Assembly (NCBI GenBank): GCA_002360495.1
Contig: DEQO01000081.1
Location: forward strand, 1-6,859
From: Flavobacteriales bacterium UBA3364
GTDB lineage: Bacteria > Bacteroidota > Bacteroidia > Flavobacteriales_F > PHOS-HE28
Length of the DNA stretch: 6,859 nucleotides
Direction: 5' to 3'
A program made the position numbers and the translations under genes. A model generated the notes under the pieces. The model ran no database searches. It was not told the DNA's origin and saw only the letters and a program-made list of their open reading frames with translations. How positions within the stretch are numbered: the stretch's first letter is position 1; every line of letters begins with the position of its first letter. Of the stretch, positions 1 through 5,634 are shown in pieces.

Positions 1-1695
1 GAGCCGGTAATAGTTCACGCCGTCGAGCGGATCATTGTGGTCCCACCAGTAGTCGATGTCGTTCCCATCGCTCGTCTCCGCTTCCAGGCTGCCGATGGAT
101 CGGAAATGGACCGAATCGATGGAGTGCTCCACGATGAACCGTTCGCTGGTACCCCCGGCTTGTGCCCGCCATTTGACATGGACGCGATCGGCACCCGCCC
201 GTGCAGTGAACGTGAGCAGCTCCACGGGCAGCAGGCTACAGTCCAACGCGGTCGGTGAAGGCAGGCTCCAGGTCAGGTTGAAGGCCTGTCCCGAGGTCGT
301 GAAATTGTCCAAATACATCACGTAGACCCGGCCGACGCTGGCCGCTGGGACATTGATCGGAGCGGTGAATCCGTTGACACCGGCACCGGTCGCTGTTTCA
401 CTCACATCGGAGTTGCCCGCTGCCATGCCAGTAGTGTAGTTGCCCCCGCCTTGGTTGGGAAGTGCGTATGAACAGCGCAATGGCGCTGCGGCCGGAGGAC
501 ATGTGATGGTGCTCATCGGGCCCCAGATCGCGAAGTCGTAGTCAATGTTCGCTGGGTTTCCGCCGTTGTCCACCGGTTGAAGCGAAAATCCATAGTTGCC
601 TGTCATTTGCGGCGAAAAGAAATACCACGTGCCCTGCCTTTCGTTGGCGGTCAGGCAACCGCGATTGGTCGAATTCAGGTCCACTGAACAACCGGTATAA
701 TCCGAGGAATTACTGATCCCCCCGCTGTTGCATACGGTGAATCCCCCACTGCAATCCTGCTGCGGCGTAGGGAACACGTCCACTCCGCGGACACAGATGC
801 CGAAGGTGCCTGTGGCCCCGTTGAATCCCCAAACGCGGATGTAGTAGGTGTTCCCTCCCGTCAACGCCGCGCATCGGCGGTCCTCGAGCGGCATGGTCCC
901 GGGTCCACTATCGTCGTCGCAGCCGTTGGGTACCAGTGCCATGCCACCGCAACCACCGGAATAGAGCTGCAATGCGGCATCGGCGAGTGTTCCTGCCTCC
1001 GTCACGATCCGCACAGCGCCACTGGCAGGCGCCACGAAGGAGAACCAGACATCGGTGCTTGGGGCCGAACTGCATGCAGGAGCCGGAGTGGTCCCTGAAG
1101 CCGTAGCGCCCACATTGGTGAAGACCTGGTTGAAGCAACTTTCAAAGACCGGCAGGTCGATGGCGTTCGCGCAATTGTCGTTGACCGGTGGTGGAGGTGG
1201 GCTCCATATGCAGAGGCGCCCGTTCATGCCGTTGTTGGTCCCCTGGTTCTGGATCCGTACCAGGTAGTTCTGTCCCACGACCGTTGCCAACGTGGTCGTT
1301 TCCGTTACCGGACTTAGGAAACCGGCTGCACCTGTGGCGTTCACACAACCGGCCGCCACCAAGGACGCGCAGGTACCTGTGTAGACGTGGATGATCGGGT
1401 TCGTCCCGAGATCGCTCGTATTGTATGAGATGGTGGTGGTAGTGGCCGTGGCTTGGAACCAACCGAAGGCATCATCGTTACCGGACCCTGTGCATCCCGT
1501 AGCGGTGACGTTCGGTACGTAGGAACCCGGTTTATTGAACGTCTGATAGTTGCACGCGGTGTTAACGGTATATCGGCTTCCCGCTGCGAACGAGCATGCG
1601 TCCGAGGCGGTCTGTCCCATGGTGGTTGCGCACAGCAGGAACCCGCCTGTGGCCAGGAGTGACGCACGCATGCCGTTATTGGACCTATTCGCCAT
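1..1695 (-). CDS. Secreted multidomain T9SS-type cargo protein, 3' end cut by window edge
   Basis: The frame is open without a stop from ATG 1695 to the left edge, giving 565 codons and no C-terminus. The N-terminus is a signal peptide (hydrophobic residues about 12-26, likely cleavage after MGQ or nearby). An internal ATG at 1671 would give a tidier signal sequence, so the start is uncertain. Three beta-sandwich-like modules follow, at residues about 43-165, 172-305 and 311-480. The second opens with NDNCANAIDL after a five-proline linker (166-170). The third carries WYFFSP and DYDFAIWGP, a pattern common in Bacteroidota surface proteins. Residues 489-565 (LPVELLTF, FIVEHSIDSVHF, NYYRL) match the module usually placed just before a type IX sorting domain, so a C-terminal sorting signal is expected beyond the edge (inference). 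The protein is probably exported, then secreted or surface-attached; adhesion or matrix roles are possible but not shown. It is rich in Thr, Gly, Asn and paired Cys. It overlaps the upstream gene by 11 bases. Confidence 0.88.
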   Translation of the reverse strand, partial: MANRSNNGMRASLLATGGFLLCATTMGQTASDACSFAAGSRYTVNTACNYQTFNKPGSYVPNVTATGCTGSGNDDAFGWFQATATTTTISYNTSDLGTNPIIHVYTGTCASLVAAGCVNATGAAGFLSPVTETTTLATVVGQNYLVRIQNQGTNNGMNGRLCIWSPPPPPVNDNCANAIDLPVFESCFNQVFTNVGATASGTTPAPACSSAPSTDVWFSFVAPASGAVRIVTEAGTLADAALQLYSGGCGGMALVPNGCDDDSGPGTMPLEDRRCAALTGGNTYYIRVWGFNGATGTFGICVRGVDVFPTPQQDCSGGFTVCNSGGISNSSDYTGCSVDLNSTNRGCLTANERQGTWYFFSPQMTGNYGFSLQPVDNGGNPANIDYDFAIWGPMSTITCPPAAAPLRCSYALPNQGGGNYTTGMAAGNSDVSETATGAGVNGFTAPINVPAASVGRVYVMYLDNFTTSGQAFNLTWSLPSPTALDCSLLPVELLTFTARAGADRVHVKWRAQAGGTSERFIVEHSIDSVHFRSIGSLEAETSDGNDIDYWWDHNDPLDGVNYYRL

Positions 1696-2170
1696 GTTCC
1701 TTTGTCCAGGGAGTGGTCCTGCGTTCGTACTCCTGCGGCCAAGCGGCTATCCACGCCGATTTACGAGCGTGGTAACGGGCGTGGTCCTCCAACTCGTTGC
1801 CCGTGTCCTGGAAGATCGGGTAGGGCGGCATACCTTCCTCGAGGTCCTCGGCCTCGCCGTTCAAGCGAGTTGCAGTGTAGCCGAGTACCTGGTATCCGGT
1901 TGGGGCCAGTCGCTGCCTGAGCTCTTCCAAATGGATCGTTTCCGGCGTGGTGAACAGCAGTGTCCTGGTGTCCTTGTCGTGATCGAATTCCGTGGCGTCG
2001 ATCCACTGCTGTAGTACCCCGAACATGCTCTTGGGCGAAAGGCCTCCTTGCATGTGTTGGACATGCACTCGGTATTGGCGGGATGGCTGGTCCTGGCACG
2101 TTGCGATGTGCGTTTGGGCAAGCAAAGCGAGCACCGTCAGGAACTTACCGAGCGCCCTGTTGGGGTGCAT
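1685..2170 (-). CDS. Small exported protein with possible HMA-like (ferredoxin-like) fold
   Basis: This 161-residue protein is not recognised as a named family. The ATG at 2170 is chosen over the in-frame ATG at 2221 because it places a signal peptide at the very start (residues 1-26, hydrophobic core FLTVLALLA). A weak GAGG lies a few bases upstream of it. The cleavage region reads IATCQD, so either signal peptidase I or a poor lipobox with Cys25 is possible. Residues 33-100 suggest a beta-alpha-beta-beta-alpha-beta order: YRVHVQHM, a helix about SPKSMFGVLQQWI, a hairpin TEFDHDKDTRTLLF, a helix LEELRQRLAPTG, then YQVLGYTA. This resembles heavy-metal-associated domains, but the metal-binding CxxC position would be GGLS, so metal binding is unlikely. 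The tail (about 105-161) is charged and rich in Glu, Trp and Tyr. The gene's stop lies inside the start of the downstream secreted-protein gene, which points to translational coupling and a shared role at the cell envelope (inference). Confidence 0.75.
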   Translation of the reverse strand: MHPNRALGKFLTVLALLAQTHIATCQDQPSRQYRVHVQHMQGGLSPKSMFGVLQQWIDATEFDHDKDTRTLLFTTPETIHLEELRQRLAPTGYQVLGYTATRLNGEAEDLEEGMPPYPIFQDTGNELEDHARYHARKSAWIAAWPQEYERRTTPWTKEHGE

Positions 2171-2235
2171 GGCACCTCGTTGAGGGTGCTCCTTCGGCAC
2201 GCGCTTATCGAAATTTTCCACCGCCTTGGATATTT

Positions 2236-2261
2236 CGACGGAAGCAGAAATTGCTCCGTCG
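2236..2261 (-). other. Stem-loop in the 5' leader of the small exported protein gene
   Basis: CGACGG (2236-2241) and AGCA (2243-2246) pair with TGCT (2252-2255) and CCGTCG (2256-2261), leaving one bulged base (2242) and a five-base loop. A second hairpin, TTGCTC 2251-2256 with GAGCAA 2265-2270, uses some of the same bases, so the two cannot form together. If the promoter at 2268-2298 is used, the first hairpin would sit at the extreme 5' end of the transcript. There is no following T tract, so it is not an intrinsic terminator. A role in mRNA stability or start-site access is inference. Confidence 0.45.
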
Positions 2262-2267
2262 GATGAG

Positions 2268-2298
2268 CAAATTATGGCGGCGAGACAAGTTCTGTCAA
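2268..2298 (-). promoter_or_regulatory. Candidate promoter for the small exported protein / T9SS cargo unit
   Basis: On the minus strand a perfect TTGACA (2293-2298) is followed after 16 bases by CATAAT (2271-2276), five of six matches to TATAAT, which continues as CATAATTTG and so also offers the TTTG of the Bacteroidota -7 element. The predicted start of transcription near 2264 gives a leader of about 95 bases. An inverted repeat GACA-N5-TGTC lies over the -35 region (2284-2296) and could be an operator. This is the best-matching promoter in the window, although sigma-70 consensus elements are not always the relevant ones in this phylum. Confidence 0.45.
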
Positions 2299-2416
2299 GT
2301 GCCTATCTCCCGAAAAGCAGGCCAAACAGGAACACGGGTCAGGCTTCCACAAGCACCGACCGCGCCTAAGCAGGATCCAGCCCGGCGTCCAGGTAGGAAG
2401 AGCGTGTACCGGCCGA

Positions 2417-3646
2417 TCAGCCAGCGGCCGAGGTGGCCTTTGGGGTCCCGGCGGGCACGCCGGGGTATTCCATGAGGGCCTTTCTCAGGCATTCCACCGC
2501 CTTGGCCAGCAGTGGTTGCTCCAGGACATAGGCCAGCCGGACCTGTTGGCGACCGGTGGCCGGTTGGGCGTAAAAGCCTGTCGCCGGGGCCATCATAACG
2601 GTGTAGCCATCGAACGCGAAGGATTCCAGGAGCCACTGGCAGAAGCGGTCACTGTCGTCAATGGGCAACTGGGCCACACAATAGAAGGCCCCTTTGGGTG
2701 TGGGGCAGATCACTCCGGGGATCGTGTTGAGCCCATTCACCAGAATGTCACGGCGTTGCTTGTACTCCGAGGCAACGGCGTCGAAGTAGCTTTTTGGCGT
2801 ACGCAAGGCGGCTTCGGAGGCGATCTGCCCGAAAGTCGGTGGGCTCAGACGGGCCTGAGCGAACTTCAGGACCGCTGCATACAGTTCCTTGTTGCGTGTA
2901 ATGAAAGCCCCTACCCGCGCCCCGCACATGCTGTAGCGTTTGCTCACACTGTCGATCAGGACCACGTTCTCCTCGATCCCCTTCAGGGTCATCGCGCTGA
3001 TGTGCCGTGCACCATCGTAGCAGAATTCGCGATAGACCTCGTCCGCGAAAAGGAAGAGATCGTGGCGCTTCACGATGTCGCGCAGGGTGTCGAGCTCGGC
3101 CGCGCTGTAGAGGTAGCCGGTGGGATTACCGGGGTTGCATATCAGGATCCCTTTGGTCCGCTTGGTGATGAGGGCTTCGAACGCCTCGATCGGGGGCAAG
3201 GCGAAACCGCTTTCTATGGTGCTTCGAACGGGCACCACGGTCACCCCGGCTGCCATGGCGAAGCTGTTGTAGTTCGCATAGAAGGGTTCGGGGATGATCA
3301 CCTCATCGCCAGGCTCGAAACAGGCCATCATGCCGAACAGGAGGGCTTCACTTCCGCCGTTCGTGACGATGATGTGATCATGGTCCACCATGATCCCATG
3401 CTGGGCATAGTAGGTCGCCAAACCCTTGCGATAGCTCTCGTACCCGGCGGAATGGCTGTACTCGATCACCGTCCGGTCCAGATGGCGAATGGCGTCCAGC
3501 GCCACATCCGGGGAGGCGATGTCGGGTTGGCCGATGTTGAGGTGGATCACCTTGGTCCCGCGACCTTTGGCTGCTTCAGCGAAGGGGACGAGCTTGCGGA
3601 TCGGCGAGGGCGGCATAAGGCGGCCCTTGGTGGAAATGGCTGGCAT
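2417..3646 (-). CDS. Pyridoxal-phosphate-dependent aminotransferase, class I (aspartate aminotransferase-like)
   Basis: This complete 409-residue cytoplasmic enzyme has the usual length for fold-type I aminotransferases, which transfer amino groups between amino acids and 2-oxo acids using PLP. Visible motifs are NIGQPDI (37-43), the substrate-side motif common to this family; NGGSEAL (96-102), which contacts the PLP phosphate; NPGNPTG (171-177), with Asn174 contacting the PLP ring; ADEVYREF (201-208), with Asp202 and Tyr205; SVSKRYSMCGARVG (233-246), with Lys236 as the Schiff-base lysine; and RQQVRLAYV (366-374), with Arg370 expected to bind the substrate carboxylate. The start at 3646 is favoured because MPAISTKGRLMPPSPIRKL resembles the full N-terminus of relatives; no Shine-Dalgarno is seen. 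Substrate preference cannot be read from sequence; aspartate, another acidic or an aromatic amino acid are all possible. The gene stands alone, 54 bases downstream of a terminator. A small GAAGA/TCTTC hairpin (3667-3680) lies in its leader. No clear terminator follows its stop. Confidence 0.95.
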   Translation of the reverse strand: MPAISTKGRLMPPSPIRKLVPFAEAAKGRGTKVIHLNIGQPDIASPDVALDAIRHLDRTVIEYSHSAGYESYRKGLATYYAQHGIMVDHDHIIVTNGGSEALLFGMMACFEPGDEVIIPEPFYANYNSFAMAAGVTVVPVRSTIESGFALPPIEAFEALITKRTKGILICNPGNPTGYLYSAAELDTLRDIVKRHDLFLFADEVYREFCYDGARHISAMTLKGIEENVVLIDSVSKRYSMCGARVGAFITRNKELYAAVLKFAQARLSPPTFGQIASEAALRTPKSYFDAVASEYKQRRDILVNGLNTIPGVICPTPKGAFYCVAQLPIDDSDRFCQWLLESFAFDGYTVMMAPATGFYAQPATGRQQVRLAYVLEQPLLAKAVECLRKALMEYPGVPAGTPKATSAAG

Positions 3647-3699
3647 AGGTGGACGGTTCGAAGGGCGAAGATCGGTCTTCCGGTAGAAAGCGGTGAAGT

Positions 3700-3732
3700 A
3701 AAAAGCCCCCTCCGCTCGGGCGGAGGGGGCTT
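3700..3732 (-). terminator. Intrinsic terminator after the DUF1573 gene pair
   Basis: A perfect 13-bp stem, AAGCCCCCTCCGC (3703-3715) with GCGGAGGGGGCTT (3720-3732), closes a four-base loop. On the minus strand it runs directly into TTTTT (3704-3700). It lies 22 bases past the stop of the DUF1573 gene at 3755. On the plus strand the stem is followed by CGCAGG rather than a T run, so it works mainly in the minus direction. It separates the DUF1573 transcript from the aminotransferase gene. Confidence 0.93.
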
Positions 3733-3754
3733 CGCAGGATCTGGTGCGAGGGGT

Positions 3755-4216
3755 CTAGCCCTTCTCCACAGGAGCCATTGGATTCTCCTCTTTCATGGGA
3801 GACGTGGGCGTTTCAGGAGCACCTTCGATGGTTCCTTTGATGCGTACGATCTTCTCGGGCGTGTTCGTGGCGTTGCTCGTGATGGTCACGCTCTTGTTGA
3901 TCGGGCCTACGCGCTTCGTGTCGTATTTCACGGTGATCACCGTCTTTCCTCCCGGTTTGATCGGTTCGGTGTCGCACTTGGGGACCGTGCAACCGCAGCT
4001 CCCTTTGCAATTGGTAAGGATCAACGGCTGGTCGCCTGTGTTGGTCACCGTGAATTCGCACGTGCCATTGGCGCCTTGGGGGATGGTGCCGTAGTCGTGG
4101 ACTTCCTTGTCAATGGACATTTGCGGACCGGTACCGCTGACCGGTTTGGCGTTCTCTTGGGCGAATGCGCCAAGCATCGAGCTGGCGAGGCCGAAGGAGA
4201 GCAGGAACTTCTTCAT
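3755..4216 (-). CDS. DUF1573 domain exported protein (paralogue 1)
   Basis: This 153-residue protein begins with a signal peptide (MKKFLLSFGLASSMLGAFA, likely cleaved before Gln20). A single DUF1573 domain, an Ig-like beta-sandwich, spans about 33-131: IDKEVHDYGTI, CEFTVTNTGDQPLIL, then the family's hallmark NCKGSCGCTVP, and VGPINKSVTITSNA ending in RIKGTIE. Cysteines fall at 53, 70, 74, 76 and 81, giving a C-x4-C-x-C-x4-C cluster that may form disulfides or bind a metal (inference). A Pro/Glu/Lys-rich tail (132-153, with TPTSP and PMAP) follows. DUF1573 proteins are widespread in Bacteroidota envelopes but have no established function. This gene lies 65 bases downstream of paralogue 2, with no terminator or clear promoter in the gap, so the two probably form one transcript ending at the terminator 3700-3732. 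No Shine-Dalgarno is present. Confidence 0.93.
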   Translation of the reverse strand: MKKFLLSFGLASSMLGAFAQENAKPVSGTGPQMSIDKEVHDYGTIPQGANGTCEFTVTNTGDQPLILTNCKGSCGCTVPKCDTEPIKPGGKTVITVKYDTKRVGPINKSVTITSNATNTPEKIVRIKGTIEGAPETPTSPMKEENPMAPVEKG

Positions 4217-4281
4217 GGAGATCTTGGTGTTGTCGTTTGACGGGTTTGATACAGGTATCGTGCCGAATTACGGGGTCGCCA

Positions 4282-4743
4282 TCAATGCTTCTCGGCAGGT
4301 GCCATCGGCGAGGCCTCTTTCTCCGGGCTTGTGGGAGTGGTCGGGGCGGCTTCGATGGTACCCTTGATGGTGATCACCTTGCTAGGTGCGTTGGTCGCGT
4401 TGCTCGTGATGGTCACGCTCTTGTTGATGGGGCCTACGCGGTTGCTGTCGTACTTCACTTTGATGACGCTCTTGGTCCCGGGCTTGATGGGAGCGGTCTC
4501 GCATTGTGGCACGGTGCAGCCACAGCTACCCTGGCACTGGGAGATGATCAATGGCTGATCGCCGGTGTTGGTCACCGTGAACTCGCAGTTGCCATCCCCG
4601 CCTTGTTTCATGGTGCCGTAATCGTGCACCTCCTTGTCCAGGCTGATCATGGGGCCAGTGCCGCCCACGGGTTTCATCTCCGGTTGGGCCATGGAGGCCA
4701 GCGTGCAAAGGCCGAGGCCGAGGGTGAAGAGCAGGTGTTTCAT
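4282..4743 (-). CDS. DUF1573 domain exported protein (paralogue 2)
   Basis: This 153-residue protein aligns to paralogue 1 from end to end without a gap; a hand count gives about 105 identical residues. It has a signal peptide (MKHLLFTLGLGLCTLASMA, cleavage before Gln20), a DUF1573 domain at about 33-131 with HDYGTM, CEFTVTNTGDQPLII and QCQGSCGCTVPQC, and the same Pro/Glu/Lys tail (TPTSP, PMAP). Cysteines 53, 70, 74, 76 and 81 are in exactly the same positions; Cys13 lies in the signal peptide. The match is highest in the second half of the domain and low in the signal peptide, as expected for a duplicated pair under similar constraint. It is the first gene of the inferred pair; a candidate promoter and activator-type direct repeats lie upstream at 4779-4831. 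Function is unknown; an envelope location is inferred from the signal peptide. Confidence 0.93.
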   Translation of the reverse strand: MKHLLFTLGLGLCTLASMAQPEMKPVGGTGPMISLDKEVHDYGTMKQGGDGNCEFTVTNTGDQPLIISQCQGSCGCTVPQCETAPIKPGTKSVIKVKYDSNRVGPINKSVTITSNATNAPSKVITIKGTIEAAPTTPTSPEKEASPMAPAEKH

Positions 4744-4778
4744 CGGGGTAGGGGGATGTGTTTTCGCTTTTGGTACGT

Positions 4779-4811
4779 CGAAAGTAGAGGGGTGTTTTCG
4801 GACCGTGCAGA
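4779..4811 (-). promoter_or_regulatory. Candidate Bacteroidota-type promoter for the DUF1573 gene pair
   Basis: On the minus strand TCTG (4808-4811) and TACTTTCG (4779-4786) are separated by 21 bases. They match the Bacteroidota consensus TTTG-N19-21-TAnnTTTG with one mismatch in each element. The implied start of transcription near 4772 gives a short leader of roughly 28 bases before ATG 4743. The same octamer TACTTTCG occurs upstream of valS. Confidence 0.4.
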
Positions 4812-4813
4812 CC

Positions 4814-4831
4814 TTAACAGGACTTTAACAG
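4814..4831 (-). promoter_or_regulatory. Direct-repeat operator candidate (CTGTTAA-N4-CTGTTAA)
   Basis: Two identical heptamers CTGTTAA (minus strand, 4825-4831 and 4814-4820) are separated by four bases, an 11-bp period that puts both on the same face of the helix. They sit three bases upstream of the putative -33 element. This is the geometry of OmpR/PhoB-family response-regulator sites; the Pho box is CTGTCAT-N4-CTGTCAT, and each heptamer matches it at five of seven positions. The regulator is not in the window, so its identity is inference. Confidence 0.4.
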
Positions 4832-4832
4832 G

Positions 4833-5036
4833 GATGATCCGCCCCACGTTCAGGAGCGATCTCGCGTGGGCCGAGCGCATCCCCTTCGTGAAGCCGGGCT
4901 GAAGAGCAGTGCATGCGTATTCACGGACCTGTTGGTGAGGTAGCGCACTGTGCTCAAGGACAAGGTCGAATGATGTACGCCCAAGTCCTGGGTCTTCCGT
5001 CACGCCGCGAGGAGCCATGATCTTTCGTGAGGTCGG
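4833..5036. other. Intergenic stretch between DUF1573 paralogues 2 and 3, no gene recognised
   Basis: Together with the promoter region this is a 293-base gap (4744-5036). A 92-codon minus-strand frame (4740-5018) crosses it but also covers the promoter and repeats of the downstream gene, has no signal peptide or recognisable motif, and is not called. No tRNA shape, no intrinsic terminator for paralogue 3 and no mobile-element end was seen. Confidence 0.5.
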
Positions 5037-5471
5037 TCAGTGATCGATGTGTTGTGTGGTGTCCGCTGGCATGGTCTCCACCGGGGGAAGTACATGGCCT
5101 TTGATCGTGAGCACGACAGAAGGCGTGTTGGCAGCATTGCATTCCACCGTTACCGACTTGGTGAACGGGCCAGGCCGTTTCGTATCGTACTTCACCCGTA
5201 CCGTGGAAGTCTTTCCAGGCAGCAGAGGTTCTGGGTCCCATCTTGGGACGACACAGCCGCAACTGCTCCTGCAGTTCGTGATGACCAAGGGAGCATGGCC
5301 GGTGTTGGTGTACTTGAACGTGCATTCGCCGTTCGCAGCATGTGCTATCGTTCCGTAGTCGTGCACGGTCGACTCGAATTCGATCTTCGCCGATCTCGCG
5401 GACGTTGTGTCTTGGGCATGGCCATCCAACTGGAGAAAGGCGAGTAGGAGAGTAGGGAGGAGCGTTCTCAT
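5037..5471 (-). CDS. DUF1573 domain exported protein (divergent paralogue 3)
   Basis: This 144-residue protein has a signal peptide (MRTLLPTLLLAFLQLDGHA, cleavage before Gln20) and a DUF1573 domain at about 28-127: VHDYGTIAHAANGECTF, NCRSSCGCVVPRW and VKYDTKRPGPFTKSVTVEC. It keeps the three cysteines of the CGC cluster (67, 71, 73) and the one at 50. The fourth cluster cysteine found in paralogues 1 and 2 is a tryptophan here (78), while a new cysteine appears at 111. The disulfide or metal chemistry may therefore differ from that of the pair. The tail is short and His-rich (TTQHIDH) in place of the Pro/Glu/Lys tail. It is transcribed on its own, divergently from valS across a 163-base gap; no terminator was found after its stop. 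No Shine-Dalgarno is visible. Function is unknown, and an envelope location is inferred from the signal peptide. Confidence 0.9.
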   Translation of the reverse strand: MRTLLPTLLLAFLQLDGHAQDTTSARSAKIEFESTVHDYGTIAHAANGECTFKYTNTGHAPLVITNCRSSCGCVVPRWDPEPLLPGKTSTVRVKYDTKRPGPFTKSVTVECNAANTPSVVLTIKGHVLPPVETMPADTTQHIDH

Positions 5472-5526
5472 GGTCGTGTTCGTTGGTGGGCGAATCTTCC
5501 GTTCATGGGATCGTCGCTTGCTGGAT

Positions 5527-5544
5527 CTAACACTTCCTTGACAG
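5527..5544 (-). promoter_or_regulatory. Direct-repeat operator candidate upstream of DUF1573 paralogue 3
   Basis: On the minus strand CTGTCAA (5538-5544) and GTGTTAG (5527-5533) are separated by four bases, again an 11-bp period. They match the CTGTTAA repeats at 4814-4831 at six and five of seven positions. A weak -7-like AAGATTCG follows at 5491-5498, 28 bases below the repeat; the equivalent distance upstream of paralogue 2 is 27. The plus-strand reading gives TTGACA at 5538-5543, which could instead be a -35 element for valS. The match is degenerate and could be chance. Confidence 0.25.
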
Positions 5545-5580
5545 CTTTCACGAACATTTCACACTTGGCACGGGTGCGCA

Positions 5581-5600
5581 AGGAGGGACGGTCTCCTCCT
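5581..5600 (+). other. Hairpin in the valS upstream region enclosing AGGAGG
   Basis: AGGAGG-GA (5581-5588) pairs with TC and CCTCCT (5592-5593, 5595-5600), with one bulged T and a three-base CGG loop. The left arm is a perfect anti-16S sequence, but no start codon follows it at a usable distance; valS starts 48 bases downstream. It lies upstream of the candidate -7 box at 5608, so whether it is transcribed depends on which promoter is used. No T tract follows. Confidence 0.35.
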
Positions 5601-5607
5601 GCACCGC

Positions 5608-5615
5608 TACTTTCG
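5608..5615 (+). promoter_or_regulatory. Candidate -7 element for valS (TACTTTCG)
   Basis: TACTTTCG differs from the Bacteroidota TAnnTTTG box at one position and is identical to the octamer upstream of the DUF1573 pair. It would start transcription within about 15 bases of the valS ATG. No TTTG-like -33 element is found at the expected spacing, so support is weak. A TTGACA at 5538-5543 is an alternative upstream element, but it lacks a good -10. Confidence 0.25.
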
Positions 5616-5634
5616 CGGCATATTCAGGGAATCT

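Noticed and set aside
1960..2475. 171-codon plus-strand frame and a tRNA-like look around 2310-2355
   Set aside because: The frame is antisense to the small exported gene and its promoter. The supposed tRNA end lacks a proper T-arm, anticodon stem and acceptor pairing.
3667..3680. GAAGA/TCTTC inverted repeat in the aminotransferase leader
   Set aside because: A 5-bp stem is common by chance and has no T tract or promoter overlap; noted only within the gene entry.
2516..4240. 574-codon open frame on the plus strand
   Set aside because: It lies antisense to the aminotransferase and DUF1573 paralogue 1, runs through the terminator hairpin, and is rich in Gly, Arg and His as expected for a shadow of GC-rich genes. 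The genes on the other strand have clear family motifs.
4165..4902. 245-codon plus-strand frame
   Set aside because: It is antisense to DUF1573 paralogue 2 and its promoter, with no motif or signal peptide.
4980..4992. CCCAAGTCCTGGG inverted repeat in the intergenic gap
   Set aside because: Only four outer base pairs, no T run, and too far from the paralogue 3 stop to be a convincing terminator.
4740..5018. 92-codon minus-strand frame between DUF1573 genes
   Set aside because: It covers the promoter and direct repeats of the next gene, has no recognisable motif and overlaps the start of paralogue 2; there is not enough to call a gene.
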